The notes below the pieces were generated by a model. It saw only the letters and a list, made by a program, of their open reading frames with translations. It was not told where the DNA came from and did no database searches. Shown here in pieces: positions 9,649 to 18,357 of a stretch of DNA of 64,000 nucleotides. A program made the translations under genes and the position numbers. Numbering within the stretch: the stretch's first letter is position 1; every line of letters starts with the position of its first letter. Source of the DNA: Corynebacterium pseudopelargi (GTDB lineage Bacteria; Actinomycetota; Actinomycetes; Mycobacteriales; Mycobacteriaceae); NCBI RefSeq assembly GCF_003814005.1, contig NZ_CP033898.1:558001-622000 (forward strand). The letters run 5' to 3'.

Positions 9649-11538
9649 TTAGCTGTGGATGAGCTCTGCTTGTTGTTGATCTTCGCTGGCTTTGCGGAGT
9701 TTGTAATTGCGTGCGAACACCGAAAGCGCGATAAAGAAGATGGTGCTGAGCACGAGTACTGCCACTGCGATGTAGTAGGTGCTATCGAAGTTGCCGTCCA
9801 CGGTGCGCACGAAGACGTCCTTGGCGTAGGTCATGGGGTGCAGGCTGTGCATGGCGCGCATGGGGGCCGGGGTGAGTTGGATGGGCCAGACGCCACCGAA
9901 GGCAAATACACCGTAGGCGAAAAAGCCCAGTGCCAGTGCGCCGCCTGCGAGCCTGCCAAAGGCTAGGCGGAGGAATTGGAAGATGCTGGTGCCGTGGGCT
10001 GCAATGAGCACCATGGCAAGGCAGTAGGCACCGATGTGCGCGATGTGGAAGCCGGCTGCCATGCCTGCGCCGGTGAGCAGGCCCAGCAAGGCGGTGTTGC
10101 CGGCGCCTACTACGGCAAACCCTGCCAGTACCGCGGCCAGGGTGGAGGTGTGCTTGCGGGTGCCCAAGATGTGCGGGGCGAGCATGCTTACCAGCGCCAT
10201 GAGCAGGTAACCGAAGACGAGGATGAGGATCATGGTCACGCCGCCGGAGAGCACCTTGGAGGTTGGGTCGTGTTCGTCGGTGAGCTCTTGTACTGCGTGG
10301 CGGTAGTCCTCCTCATAGGCCACGGGTACGGCGATTTGGTGTGAGGATGCCTCGATATTTTTAATCTCTGGTGCTTGTTGCGCGCCTTCGCTTAGGCCCG
10401 CGTCGAGCTGTGCGGTGCCGTCTTTGAGTTGGGCTACGCCGGCGTCGAGTTGGTGGGTGCCGTCGAGAAGCTGCCCCATGCCGTCGTCGAGGCGCGCGGC
10501 TCCGTCGGCAAGCTGCGAGGTGCCATCTTTGAGCTGGAGGGCACCTTGGAGGTACGGCGCGGCGGGATCATTGAGGTTGTAGCTCATTTGCGCCGTGCCG
10601 TCTTTGAGCTTGGCTAGCTGGTTCGCCAGCGCATCGGGGTTGGAGGTATCCAGCACGGAGATTCGATCGCGGATTTGTTGTGCTTGGGCGTGCAGGCCGA
10701 GCATGTCGAGCTGATCGGCGATGGGCTTGAGCATCTCCACGGTGGTGCCGGCTTGCTGGAGCAGGGGGATCACTTTGTCGGTGAGCTGGCCTACGCCGGC
10801 GTCAATTTGGGCGGCACCTTGGCCAAGTTGATTGGTGCCATCGAGCAATTGGCTCATGCCCTGGTCGAGTCGCGTGGCTCCGTCGGAAAGCTGTGAGGAG
10901 CCATCTTTGAGTTGCTGTGCCCCATCGAGGCCTTGTGCGGTTCCGGCCTTTAATTGCGCGGCACCATCGTCGAGTTGTTTGGCGCCATCGGCGGCTTGTT
11001 TCAGGCCAGCGCCTAGGCGATTCATGCCGCCGAGAATTTCGGAGCTGTAGCCTTCGGCGATACCTTTGGCAATACCTTTTTGGATTCCCGGCACAAGCCC
11101 GGAGGTCAGCAGCGGGGTGTTGGTGCCGTATTGATCATTAAAAGAGATCACCACTTCGGGCTGCTTGGGGTGCTCGTCGATCACGCTGGCTACTTCCTGG
11201 GAAAATTCTTCTGGAATCGACAGCACCACCATGAAGTCGCCATCGCGCAGCCCCGCATTGGCGTCCTCGGCAGATAGTTCGGTGAAGTCCATGTAGCTGG
11301 TATCGAGTAGGCCTTCGACCACGTCGTCGCCAAAATTGACCTTCTGGCCATCTTTTTGGGCGCCGGCATCTTCATTAACTACGGCCATGCGCACATTTTG
11401 GAGGTAGTGGGAGGGATCCCAAAGCGACCACATGAAAGCGGCTGTGACCAGCAGTGGAGCCACAAGGACGGTCACGATGATCGATCGGATCAGCAGTGCA
11501 CGCTTGCGTGAGGGGGCGGGTGTGGCGGTGTCTTTCAT
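9649..11538 (-). CDS. YhgE/Pip domain membrane protein
   Basis: 629 residues. One TM helix near residues 18-40, then a long periplasmic/extracellular part, then about five TM helices in the last 230 residues. The middle carries many copies of an L-x-DG-(T/S)-x-QL-x-x-G repeat (about residues 180-410), characteristic of YhgE/Pip proteins such as the Lactococcus phage infection protein. The family also includes exporter-like and phage-receptor-like members. Start is the ATG preceded by GGAG; a longer frame to 11601 has no ribosome site. The function here is unproven. It may be relevant that Pip homologues are phage receptors and this cell is a lysogen. Confidence 0.85.
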   Translation of the reverse strand: MKDTATPAPSRKRALLIRSIIVTVLVAPLLVTAAFMWSLWDPSHYLQNVRMAVVNEDAGAQKDGQKVNFGDDVVEGLLDTSYMDFTELSAEDANAGLRDGDFMVVLSIPEEFSQEVASVIDEHPKQPEVVISFNDQYGTNTPLLTSGLVPGIQKGIAKGIAEGYSSEILGGMNRLGAGLKQAADGAKQLDDGAAQLKAGTAQGLDGAQQLKDGSSQLSDGATRLDQGMSQLLDGTNQLGQGAAQIDAGVGQLTDKVIPLLQQAGTTVEMLKPIADQLDMLGLHAQAQQIRDRISVLDTSNPDALANQLAKLKDGTAQMSYNLNDPAAPYLQGALQLKDGTSQLADGAARLDDGMGQLLDGTHQLDAGVAQLKDGTAQLDAGLSEGAQQAPEIKNIEASSHQIAVPVAYEEDYRHAVQELTDEHDPTSKVLSGGVTMILILVFGYLLMALVSMLAPHILGTRKHTSTLAAVLAGFAVVGAGNTALLGLLTGAGMAAGFHIAHIGAYCLAMVLIAAHGTSIFQFLRLAFGRLAGGALALGFFAYGVFAFGGVWPIQLTPAPMRAMHSLHPMTYAKDVFVRTVDGNFDSTYYIAVAVLVLSTIFFIALSVFARNYKLRKASEDQQQAELIHS

Positions 11539-11721
11539 GCGCAAAAAACTCCAGTGCGAGGTCAGATGAGGGGAAGGGCTAGTAGTTTGCTTTTGGCACA
11601 CTATAAATTTTGTCTGCTAAATCTTAATAATCTATTGGAGGGAAAAGCAAAACCTTTTTGCAGCTCAAGCTTTTCGACGCCTCCCCACGCCCCCAAAGCG
11701 CCTGGATTAGAATTTCAATTT
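11539..11721. promoter_or_regulatory. Divergent promoter region YhgE / proB
   Basis: About 180 bp, the most AT-rich stretch nearby. TATAAA on the + strand (11602-11607) overlaps TATAGT on the - strand (11605-11600). A TTAAGA box 16 nt upstream supports the leftward promoter. No good -35 is visible for proB, so the rightward assignment is weak. Confidence 0.35.
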
Positions 11722-12852
11722 ATGACTTTCGCAGCGTCGGGAAACCCCCAAGACCTCCGCCACCACATTGCTGCTGCCAAAAGGGTGGTGGTCAAAATTG
11801 GTTCGAGCTCACTAACAGGCGAAGACTTTGCCGTGAGCCCCGAGCGGATCAACCGCATCGTCGACGCGTTGGAAACACGCATGGGCAAAGGCTCCGATGT
11901 GATCGTCGTATCCTCCGGCGCCATCGCCGCCGGGCTCAAACCCCTTGGCCTGCACCGACGCCCAGCAGATCTTGCCACCAAACAAGCCGCCGCCAGTGTT
12001 GGGCAAGTCCACCTGGCCAACGCTTGGGGAGCCTCCTTCGCGCGCTATCGGCGCACCACCGGCCAGGTGCTGCTCACCGCCGCAGACGCAGGCGTGCGCG
12101 AACGCGCCCGCAATGCCCAGCGCACCATCGACCGCCTGCGCCAATTAGGGTGCGTGCCCATCATTAACGAAAACGACACCGTGGCCACCTCCGAAATGCA
12201 CTTCGGTGATAATGACCGGCTGGCCGCCATCGCCGCCAACCTCATCGCCGCCGATGCGCTCGTGCTGCTTTCTGATGTCGATGGCCTCTACGACCGCAAC
12301 CCCAGCGACCCCAACGCCCACTTTATTAGCGAAGTCCGAGACGCACGCGACTTAGAAGGTGTGGTGGCAGGTGATGGGGGCGTGGTTGGCACCGGAGGCA
12401 TGGCCTCGAAGGTATCTGCTGCGCGCCTGGCAGCCCGCGGAGGGATCCCGGTATTGCTCACGGCGACCGCTCGCATTGAAGATGCGCTCGATCGCGCCGA
12501 TGTGGGCACGGTGTTCTACCCGGAGGAAAATAAGCTCTCTGCCTGGAAGTTCTGGGCCTTATACGCCGCCGATGTAGGCGGTGGCCTAAGAATTGATGCC
12601 GGCGCGGTCCGTGCGATCCAACAAGGCGGTAACTCTCTACTCGCGGTGGGCATTACCGAGGTGATTGGTGATTTCCACTCAGGAGAGATTGTGGAGATCC
12701 TAGGCCCTGAAGGTCAGATCATCGGCCGCGGCGAGGTGGCCTATGATTCCGATACCCTCGTTGGCATGGTGGGCAAGCAATCCGCAGACCTACCTGAGGG
12801 CATGCAGCGACCAGTGGTGCACGCCGATTACCTGTCTGGTTCGCGCGCCTAA
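11722..12852 (+). CDS. proB: Glutamate 5-kinase
   Basis: First enzyme of proline synthesis: it phosphorylates glutamate to gamma-glutamyl phosphate. 376 residues with the amino-acid-kinase domain ([11 protein letters not shown] at the start, [21 protein letters not shown]) and a C-terminal PUA domain (about 290-370), the usual layout. The ATG at 11722 is chosen because the longer frame reads through the divergent promoter. It forms a proline cluster with the dehydrogenase and proA; the gap to the dehydrogenase is 75 bp. Confidence 0.95.
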   Translation: MTFAASGNPQDLRHHIAAAKRVVVKIGSSSLTGEDFAVSPERINRIVDALETRMGKGSDVIVVSSGAIAAGLKPLGLHRRPADLATKQAAASVGQVHLANAWGASFARYRRTTGQVLLTAADAGVRERARNAQRTIDRLRQLGCVPIINENDTVATSEMHFGDNDRLAAIAANLIAADALVLLSDVDGLYDRNPSDPNAHFISEVRDARDLEGVVAGDGGVVGTGGMASKVSAARLAARGGIPVLLTATARIEDALDRADVGTVFYPEENKLSAWKFWALYAADVGGGLRIDAGAVRAIQQGGNSLLAVGITEVIGDFHSGEIVEILGPEGQIIGRGEVAYDSDTLVGMVGKQSADLPEGMQRPVVHADYLSGSRA

Positions 12853-12927
12853 CACCTTCCAGGCTGCACGGTTCTAAGGCCTGGTTGGGTTGCCTGATCG
12901 TTTTAAAAAACCTTAAGGAGCGCTGCC

Positions 12928-13836
12928 ATGAAATTTGCCATGATGCCACAACGCTGGGATATGCCAGCCCAAGCTTTGATCGACGCCGGCCACGAGGAAG
13001 TTGAGTTGGATCAAGCCGACTTCCTCGTCTTTAACGGCACCGAGGATTTTCCCGAGCTGCCGGAGAATATCCAATATGTGCAGGTCGCTTTCGCCGGCAT
13101 GGATGCGCTGCGCAAACAAGGCGTGCTGGATGCCCGAGTGCGCTGGGCCAATGCCGCAGGCCTTTATGCCGATACGGTGGCCGAATCCACCCTTGCCATG
13201 TTGCTTGCGGTGGGGCATAAGTACCCGGCGATTATCAACGCCAAGTCTTGGGGCATTCGCCCCCTGCCAGATCAGCACACCAATTGGCTTTACGACGATA
13301 AAACGCTCGCCATCATCGGCGCCGGCGGTATCGCTGGCCGCCTGCTTGAGTTTGTGTCCGGATTCCCACTGCACACCATCGCCGTGAACACCAGCGGCAA
13401 GCCCGTCGAAGGCGCCGATGAAACCTTCAGCATCGAGCAGGTAGAGCAAGTCTGGCCCAGGGCCGATTATGTGGTGCTCCTTGCGCCACTGACAGAGGCG
13501 ACCGAGCACATGGTCAATGCGAGCGTCTTCGCACAACTGCCCAACCACGCGGTGCTGATCAATGTTGGCAGAGGCGGGCTGGTGTGCACCGAGGATTTAG
13601 TAGCTGCCCTGGAACAAGGCCAAATCGGTGGTGCGGCCCTTGATGTGACCGAACCCGAACCGCTGCCCGATGGGCACCCTTTGTGGCAGATGGACAATGT
13701 GCTGATCACACCCCATGTGGCCAACACCAGCGAGCGAATGCAGCACCTTTTAGGCCCGCTGTTTGTAGAAAACGCGCGTCGATTCGCGCAAGGTGAAACG
13801 ATGCTCACCGAAGTTGAACCCGCGAAAGGCTACTAG
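12928..13836 (+). CDS. D-isomer-specific 2-hydroxyacid dehydrogenase (unkdh-type)
   Basis: 302 residues. NAD-binding Rossmann motif IIGAGGIAG near residue 131; family catalytic stretches NVGRGGLV, ALDVTEPEPLP and the His-containing ITPHVAN. The same kind of gene lies between proB and proA in C. glutamicum, where it is called unkdh and is not needed for the known proline steps. Strong AAGGAGCGCTGCC site before the ATG. Its physiological substrate is unknown. Confidence 0.9.
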   Translation: MKFAMMPQRWDMPAQALIDAGHEEVELDQADFLVFNGTEDFPELPENIQYVQVAFAGMDALRKQGVLDARVRWANAAGLYADTVAESTLAMLLAVGHKYPAIINAKSWGIRPLPDQHTNWLYDDKTLAIIGAGGIAGRLLEFVSGFPLHTIAVNTSGKPVEGADETFSIEQVEQVWPRADYVVLLAPLTEATEHMVNASVFAQLPNHAVLINVGRGGLVCTEDLVAALEQGQIGGAALDVTEPEPLPDGHPLWQMDNVLITPHVANTSERMQHLLGPLFVENARRFAQGETMLTEVEPAKGY

Positions 13837-13854
13837 CTGCTAGTTTAAGGCGGT

Positions 13855-15114
13855 ATGAAACAGCCAACGGTATTAGAACGCGCCAAAGCCGCCAAAAAAG
13901 CAGCACCGAAGCTCGCAGCATTATCAAGCAGCGAGAAAAACGCCCTGCTTGAACGAGCAGCCGAGTACCTGCTTGAGCACAGCGAGGCAATCTTAGAAGC
14001 CAATGAACAAGACCTGCGCGCAGGCGAGCACGCCGGGTTAAACGAGGGCCTCTTAGATCGTCTACGCCTCGACCACGAGCGCATCGCCGGCATCGCCGGT
14101 GGTTTGCGCCTGGTGGCAGGGCTGCCTGATCCCGTTGGAGAAGTCATCGGTGGCGGCGTGATGTATAACGGCATGCTCATGCGCCAAGTCCGAGTCCCAC
14201 TTGGGGTCGTGGGCATCGTGTATGAGGCCCGCCCCAACGTCACCGTGGATGCCTTTGGCCTGACCTTAAAATCCGGCAATGTGGTGCTACTGCGCGGCTC
14301 CAAATCAGCCGTGCACACCAACACCAAGCTGGTAGAGCTGCTCCAAGCAGTGGTGCAAGAACACGGCTTGAGCGCAGATACCGTGCAGCTTTTGCCCTGC
14401 GAAAACCACGAGAGCGTCCAAGAGCTCATTACCGCCCGCGGTTTTGTGGATGTAGTGATTCCTCGAGGAGGTGCGAAGCTGATCGAGGCCGTAGTTCTAG
14501 GAGCTACCGTGCCCACCATCGAAACCGGCACCGGTAATTGCCACTTCTATGTCGACCGCGACGCCAATATGGACGAAGCCATCGCCATGCTGCTCAACGG
14601 CAAAACTCGCCGATGCTCCGTATGTAATGCCACAGAAACAGTGCTGATTGACGCAGGCCTGCCAGCCACCGAACAATTGCGCATCATCCGCGCCCTCCAA
14701 GACGCCGGGGTGAAGGTGCATGGGGACGTCGACAAGCTAGAAGCAATCGGTGCAGAAAACATCATCCAGGCCGAAGCCAGCGACTGGGAAGAGGAATACC
14801 TCAGCATGGACATCGCAGCCCAAATCGTCGAAGACCTCGACGGCGCCATCGAACACATCAGGCGCTACAGCTCCGGCCACACCGAGGCCATTGCAACCCG
14901 CAACACCGCCACCGCACAAGCCTTCGCAGCAGGCGTAGACGCCGCAGCCGTCATGATCAACGCATCCACCGCCTTTACCGATGGCGAACAATACGGCATG
15001 GGCGCAGAAATCGGCATCTCCACCCAAAAACTCCACGCACGCGGACCAATGGGACTGCCCGAACTCACCACAAGCAAATGGATCCTCGAAGGCCAAGGGC
15101 ACACCCGCGCATGA
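13855..15114 (+). CDS. proA: Glutamate-5-semialdehyde dehydrogenase
   Basis: Second step of proline synthesis: it reduces gamma-glutamyl phosphate with NADPH. 419 residues, aldehyde-dehydrogenase superfamily. The active-site cysteine is in [10 protein letters not shown] and the cofactor part in [14 protein letters not shown]. The start lies 18 bp after the dehydrogenase stop. Its TGA overlaps the nadD ATG (ATGA), so nadD is translationally coupled. Confidence 0.96.
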   Translation: MKQPTVLERAKAAKKAAPKLAALSSSEKNALLERAAEYLLEHSEAILEANEQDLRAGEHAGLNEGLLDRLRLDHERIAGIAGGLRLVAGLPDPVGEVIGGGVMYNGMLMRQVRVPLGVVGIVYEARPNVTVDAFGLTLKSGNVVLLRGSKSAVHTNTKLVELLQAVVQEHGLSADTVQLLPCENHESVQELITARGFVDVVIPRGGAKLIEAVVLGATVPTIETGTGNCHFYVDRDANMDEAIAMLLNGKTRRCSVCNATETVLIDAGLPATEQLRIIRALQDAGVKVHGDVDKLEAIGAENIIQAEASDWEEEYLSMDIAAQIVEDLDGAIEHIRRYSSGHTEAIATRNTATAQAFAAGVDAAAVMINASTAFTDGEQYGMGAEIGISTQKLHARGPMGLPELTTSKWILEGQGHTRA

Positions 15115-15740
15115 GCAAACGCATCGGCATCATGGGTGGCACCTTCGACCCCATCCACCACGGCCACCTCGTAGCCGCAAGCGAAGTGGCCGCACGCTTC
15201 GGACTCGAACTCGTCGTATTCGTCCCCACCGGCCAACCCTGGCAAAAAGCCGACCGCGAAGTAAGCGAACCAGAAGACCGCTACCTCATGACGGTGATCG
15301 CCACAGCAAGCAACCCACAATTCACCGTCTCGCGCGTCGACATCGAACGCCAAGGCGCCACCTACACCATCGACACCCTCAACGACCTCAAAAGCCAATA
15401 CCCAAACGCAGAACTATTCTTCATCACCGGCGCCGACGCACTAGCCAAAATCCTATCCTGGCGAGACTGGGAAAAAATGTTTGAGCTCGCCACCTTCGTC
15501 GGCGTCACCAGACCCGGATACGTACTCGAAGAAAGCAATATTCCCCAACGCTTCCAACACCGCGTAGAACTCATCGAAGTGCCAGCAATGGCCATCTCAT
15601 CCACAGATTGCCGCGCACGAGCCAAAAACGGCATGCCAGTGTGGTATCTCGTGCCCGATGGGGTGGTGCAGTACATCAATAAGCGGAAGCTGTATTCGCC
15701 TTGCGGCGCCGACGATGACTTAGACCCCACCCCCTCCTAA
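15111..15740 (+). CDS. nadD: Nicotinate-nucleotide adenylyltransferase
   Basis: Makes deamido-NAD from nicotinate mononucleotide and ATP. 209 residues from the ATG overlapping proA; a frame starting at 15078 lies wholly inside proA. The nucleotidyltransferase motif [12 protein letters not shown] starts at residue 8, and the C-terminal ISSTDCRAR motif matches ISSTxIR. The last codons and TAA lie inside the stem-loop that carries the att core, so prophage insertion leaves the coding sequence intact. In related genomes nadD is followed directly by rsfS; here 43 kb of prophage separates them. Confidence 0.96.
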   Translation: MSKRIGIMGGTFDPIHHGHLVAASEVAARFGLELVVFVPTGQPWQKADREVSEPEDRYLMTVIATASNPQFTVSRVDIERQGATYTIDTLNDLKSQYPNAELFFITGADALAKILSWRDWEKMFELATFVGVTRPGYVLEESNIPQRFQHRVELIEVPAMAISSTDCRARAKNGMPVWYLVPDGVVQYINKRKLYSPCGADDDLDPTPS

Positions 15741-15741
15741 C

Positions 15742-15759
15742 TTTTGCGAAAAGTTAGGA
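15742..15759. other. Probable attL core
   Basis: 18 bp identical to 58651-58668. It is the loop and 3' arm of the nadD terminator (perfect 11-bp stem 15735-15745 with 15749-15759, loop GCG). The match extends leftward with 2 mismatches in 8 further bases. Confidence 0.8.
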
Positions 15760-15994
15760 CTGGGGGTTTCTGTGCTGGGGTTTTGGTGTTTGTGCTGGTC
15801 GCAGGTGTCCAGCTAGTCCAGTGAGTCCAGCTAGTCCAGTGGCTCCAATGCGGGGTGCGGGATTTTTGCGGGATCGCCCACCACCCCACGGGTGCTAGAG
15901 TGGGTGCCATAAACACAGTCACCGGCTCATGCGCCAGCAAGATCGTGCATGAGGGGGCTGTTTTCTTTCACCCCAAGAAGGCCACAATGCTCAC
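15760..15994 (+). other. Left prophage end, non-coding
   Basis: 235 bp. It contains a short tandem GTCCAGCTAGTCCAGTGA-type repeat (15807-15843). A hairpin pairs CTCATGC (15926-15932) with GCATGAG (15947-15953), followed by GGGGGCTG and TTTTCTTT. The hairpin could end a rightward transcript or be part of a small RNA. No other feature is recognised. Confidence 0.5.
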
Positions 15995-16156
15995 ATGAAG
16001 ATCAGCACCGACTGCTTCACCTGGGAAGGCACGAGACAACAGTTACGCGCCCAAATGATCGCGCTTATCCCCACCAATCCAGATGATGAAACCTTGCTGA
16101 GGCTCGCAGCCGTGGCGTTGGATTGCCACCCACTTGACCTAGTGTTAGACCCCTAA
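15995..16156 (+). CDS. Small hypothetical protein at left prophage end
   Basis: 53 residues (MKISTDCFTWEG...), soluble, rightward, opposite to the late operon whose terminator lies just beyond it. A purine-rich AAGAAGG lies about 14 nt upstream. The helical C-terminal part (DDETLLRLAAVALDCHPLDL) looks like ordinary coding sequence. Position beside attL, outside the lytic operon, suggests expression in the lysogen (a moron-type gene). Function unknown. Confidence 0.5.
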   Translation: MKISTDCFTWEGTRQQLRAQMIALIPTNPDDETLLRLAAVALDCHPLDLVLDP

Positions 16157-16160
16157 ACGC

Positions 16161-16206
16161 AAAAAGGTGCCCCACCACCTCACAAGCGGAGGCAGCAGGG
16201 CACGGG
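16161..16206 (-). terminator. Terminator of the leftward late operon
   Basis: On the - strand GTGCCC (16203-16198) pairs with GGGCAC (16172-16167) and the inner CTGCTGCCTC/GAGGTGGTGG part extends the stem. It is followed by TTTTT (16165-16161). Confidence 0.85.
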
Positions 16207-16208
16207 GG

Positions 16209-16664
16209 TTAGGCGTAACTCACTTCGGTGTTCGGGGAGTAGTACGCATGGAATTGGTGATTACCATCAGCCAACGGCATGTAGAAAACAGCATGGCGAC
16301 CATCTAAACCGATCAGCGCATAGCCGGGGCTGTTCCAAGGCGTCTTTAGCGGGATTGGCAGCGCGTTTTTACCAACCTTTTCAAGGATCTCGCCCATATC
16401 GACATACACACCGATATGCCCATCAACGCGATCGCTCGACATTTCTTGTTTTTTTCGGTAGGCCTCCATGGCTTCCTCATCGGTGATCTTCGCAGACAAC
16501 TTGTAGTACACATGTTGACTGTTGAATTTCACGGTGAGAGTTCCGGTGCAGAAGTCGGCTTTCTCAAAATTGTTGTAGCTTACATACACCAGAATGTCGC
16601 TGGTTTCCCATTCTTCCCATTCGTCTACTGGTTCAGAGGGGGGGGGTGTTGAGGTATTCCTCAA
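16209..16664 (-). CDS. C-terminal part of a second receptor-binding/tail protein, out of frame
   Basis: Up to 151 residues. The only start codon near the beginning is TTG with a poor ribosome site, and the first dozen codons read the same C9 tract that ends the previous gene. After it the frame continues smoothly (PPPSEPVDEWEEWETSDILVY) and gives a beta-rich C-terminal domain. It is best read as the distal half of the gene at 16633-17094, reached by loss of one C or by a +1 slip. As a stand-alone gene it would be weakly translated. Likely role: host-surface binding tip, inferred from position next to the lysin and the paralogous fibre. Confidence 0.6.
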   Translation of the reverse strand: MRNTSTPPPSEPVDEWEEWETSDILVYVSYNNFEKADFCTGTLTVKFNSQHVYYKLSAKITDEEAMEAYRKKQEMSSDRVDGHIGVYVDMGEILEKVGKNALPIPLKTPWNSPGYALIGLDGRHAVFYMPLADGNHQFHAYYSPNTEVSYA

Positions 16665-17094
16665 CCTTGTTTTCCAAGGCGTCTACGCGCCCTTCCACGG
16701 CCTTGATTTGGTTGCCGAGGGTGTCACCATCAGGCAGGTTCGCGAGCAGCTCACGCGCTTCAGCCAACGAGGCCTGCAATTGGGTTACCTGGGGTGGTTC
16801 CCAATCCCCACCGGAGGTGAGTTCCACCAGGGTGATTTCCTCCGCCTGGGGGATCGTCACCTGCCACGAGGCGTAGGTGTGGCAATGCTGGGAGGTGGGT
16901 GGGGTGATGGTGATTTCAGCCTGTCCGGGTTGCACACCCACGAACTTGGCGACACCATCCACGATGGGGGTTTCCATGCAGGATGGCACCACCATGCCAT
17001 CCACACCAGGATGCGCAGTTTTCACCTGGATACGGGCGGTGCCCTCACCCGGCGCGGAGTCCACACCCACAAAACGACAGATTACGGTAGTCAA
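16633..17094 (-). CDS. Second tail fibre/receptor-binding protein, N-terminal part
   Basis: 153 residues. The first ~95 residues are paralogous to the start of the large fibre gene at 19905-21698: MTxxxCxF opening, a G(V/I)xPGxxx(I/V) core and closing xWEINIPE/SWQVTIPQ strands. This is probably the module that attaches to the tail. A coiled-coil (QLQASLAEARELLANL to ALENKVEEYL) follows, and the frame stops just after CCCCCCCCC at 16638-16646. TTG start with an AAGGA site at 8-nt spacing. With 8 (or 11) C residues it would fuse to the next frame and make a ~300-residue fibre. Confidence 0.7.
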   Translation of the reverse strand: MTTVICRFVGVDSAPGEGTARIQVKTAHPGVDGMVVPSCMETPIVDGVAKFVGVQPGQAEITITPPTSQHCHTYASWQVTIPQAEEITLVELTSGGDWEPPQVTQLQASLAEARELLANLPDGDTLGNQIKAVEGRVDALENKVEEYLNTPPL

Positions 17095-17099
17095 GGTAG

Positions 17100-17465
17100 T
17101 TATCCTTCCAAAAGTTTAGAGATATTAGCCGTCGGGGCTTCCGGTGGGGGCGGGATACTGCCATTGTCAATCCACTGCCGAATCGCCTGAGCAAACGCCA
17201 CATACTGCTGCAAAGCGCGTTTGAGCATGAAGTTTCGATCCTGCGCCACGCGGCGTTTCTCGATTTCTTCATCCAGTTTGGCTTGCAGTTCGTCCATGCG
17301 GCACTGCAAAGCGTCAATGCGGGTTTCCAACCCCCGGTAATAGTCACCTTGGGCTGATTGCGCGTCTGATTTTTGCTTGGATCGAAGGTTCAGCCAGGCC
17401 ACCCAGATAGAAAACGCACCCGGCACAGCAGCAGCGAGCAGCACATTAATGAGTGATCCGCTCAT
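17100..17465 (-). CDS. Membrane-anchored coiled-coil protein, lysis cassette
   Basis: 121 residues: an N-terminal TM helix (residues 5-26) and then a long amphipathic helix (residues 38-90, SDAQSAQG...EIEKRR), ending in a proline-rich tail. ATGA overlap with the upstream membrane gene. The layout is that of spanin-like or holin-partner proteins in Gram-positive phages; a role in lysis is inferred from neighbours only. Confidence 0.65.
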   Translation of the reverse strand: MSGSLINVLLAAAVPGAFSIWVAWLNLRSKQKSDAQSAQGDYYRGLETRIDALQCRMDELQAKLDEEIEKRRVAQDRNFMLKRALQQYVAFAQAIRQWIDNGSIPPPPEAPTANISKLLEG

Positions 17466-17935
17466 TCCCCACCCCCTTTGTAGTCACGCTCCATCGGTGC
17501 ATCGCCGCGCTTACCGCGCCAGATCGCCCACAACGCCAAAAACGCCACCATGAAGTAGGACAAGCTGGACACCCAGCCGCGTGGTGATTCGCCGGATAGC
17601 GCAGCGGTCAAAAATGAGCACGCCCACAGCACATGCAGGCCAACACCGATAGAGAGGAAAATTGCTTCACACCGGGGGGCGCGCACAAACGCCAACACAA
17701 CACACGCGGTGCCGGTGGTGATCCACACCCACCCCCAAGCACTAATCGGCAACGTGCCCTCAGCAGGGTGCGAACCCCCGGTGGGTGGGGCACCCAAAAT
17801 ACCGGGAATATACGAGCAGCCGCGTAACAGCATGCCAACACCGAGTATGAGTGCTGCCATGCTGTCTGTCATTGCCCATTGGCGCACCCGCCTTGCAGCA
17901 GGACGCCAACGCATCGGCAGGTGCTCAATCGGCAT
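17462..17935 (-). CDS. Four-helix membrane protein, probable second holin
   Basis: 157 residues with about four TM segments (around 24-40, 67-85, 93-115, 122-140) and a charged C-terminus. Start is ATG 7 nt after the holin stop, with GAGGAGG in the end of that gene; a longer frame to 18058 has no such signal. It sits between holin and coiled-coil protein in the lysis cassette, so it may modulate hole formation. Confidence 0.65.
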   Translation of the reverse strand: MPIEHLPMRWRPAARRVRQWAMTDSMAALILGVGMLLRGCSYIPGILGAPPTGGSHPAEGTLPISAWGWVWITTGTACVVLAFVRAPRCEAIFLSIGVGLHVLWACSFLTAALSGESPRGWVSSLSYFMVAFLALWAIWRGKRGDAPMERDYKGGGE

Positions 17936-17942
17936 TATTGGC

Positions 17943-18290
17943 TCACCCCTCCTCAACCACGGGGGTGTTAGCAGCAGCCACGCCCATGCCAAGTGCTGGG
18001 GCGACAATACCGAGGATGGTGTCCCACTGGGCGGGGTCACCATAACCCCACACGGCAAGCGCAGCGGTCACAGCAGCCACCACACCATAGATGGCGGTGC
18101 GCACGGAGCTGGTGGAGTGCACCACAGCGAAAGCGAGGGTGACCACGGCGGTGAGGACACCCACCACAGCAGCGGCTTGTTCTTCACCCAGCACACCCCA
18201 GGCGATCAGGGCAGGGGCGAGTGCTGCCACCACGGCGTAGAGGGTGCCACGGCTCGAAGCGGGAATAGTGTTACGGATCTGGTCAAACAT
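17943..18290 (-). CDS. Holin
   Basis: 115 residues: short polar N-terminus, TM helices at about 16-35, 38-58 and 63-82, and a glycine/alanine-rich end. The pattern resembles r1t-type holins of actinobacterial phages (MFDQIRNTIPAS...). It follows the lysin gene after a terminator hairpin, with a strong AGGAGG site 6 nt before the ATG. It would release the lysin through the membrane at the end of infection. Confidence 0.75.
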   Translation of the reverse strand: MFDQIRNTIPASSRGTLYAVVAALAPALIAWGVLGEEQAAAVVGVLTAVVTLAFAVVHSTSSVRTAIYGVVAAVTAALAVWGYGDPAQWDTILGIVAPALGMGVAAANTPVVEEG

Positions 18291-18311
18291 GAATTGCCTC
18301 CTAAAGGGCAT

Positions 18312-18333
18312 AAAAACCGCCACAAGCGGGCGG
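18312..18333 (-). terminator. Intrinsic terminator between lysin and holin
   Basis: - strand CCGCC (18333-18329) pairs with GGCGG (18321-18317), followed by TTTTT. Confidence 0.65.
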
Positions 18334-18357
18334 GGAAAACGGATAGGGGTTGGGGGT

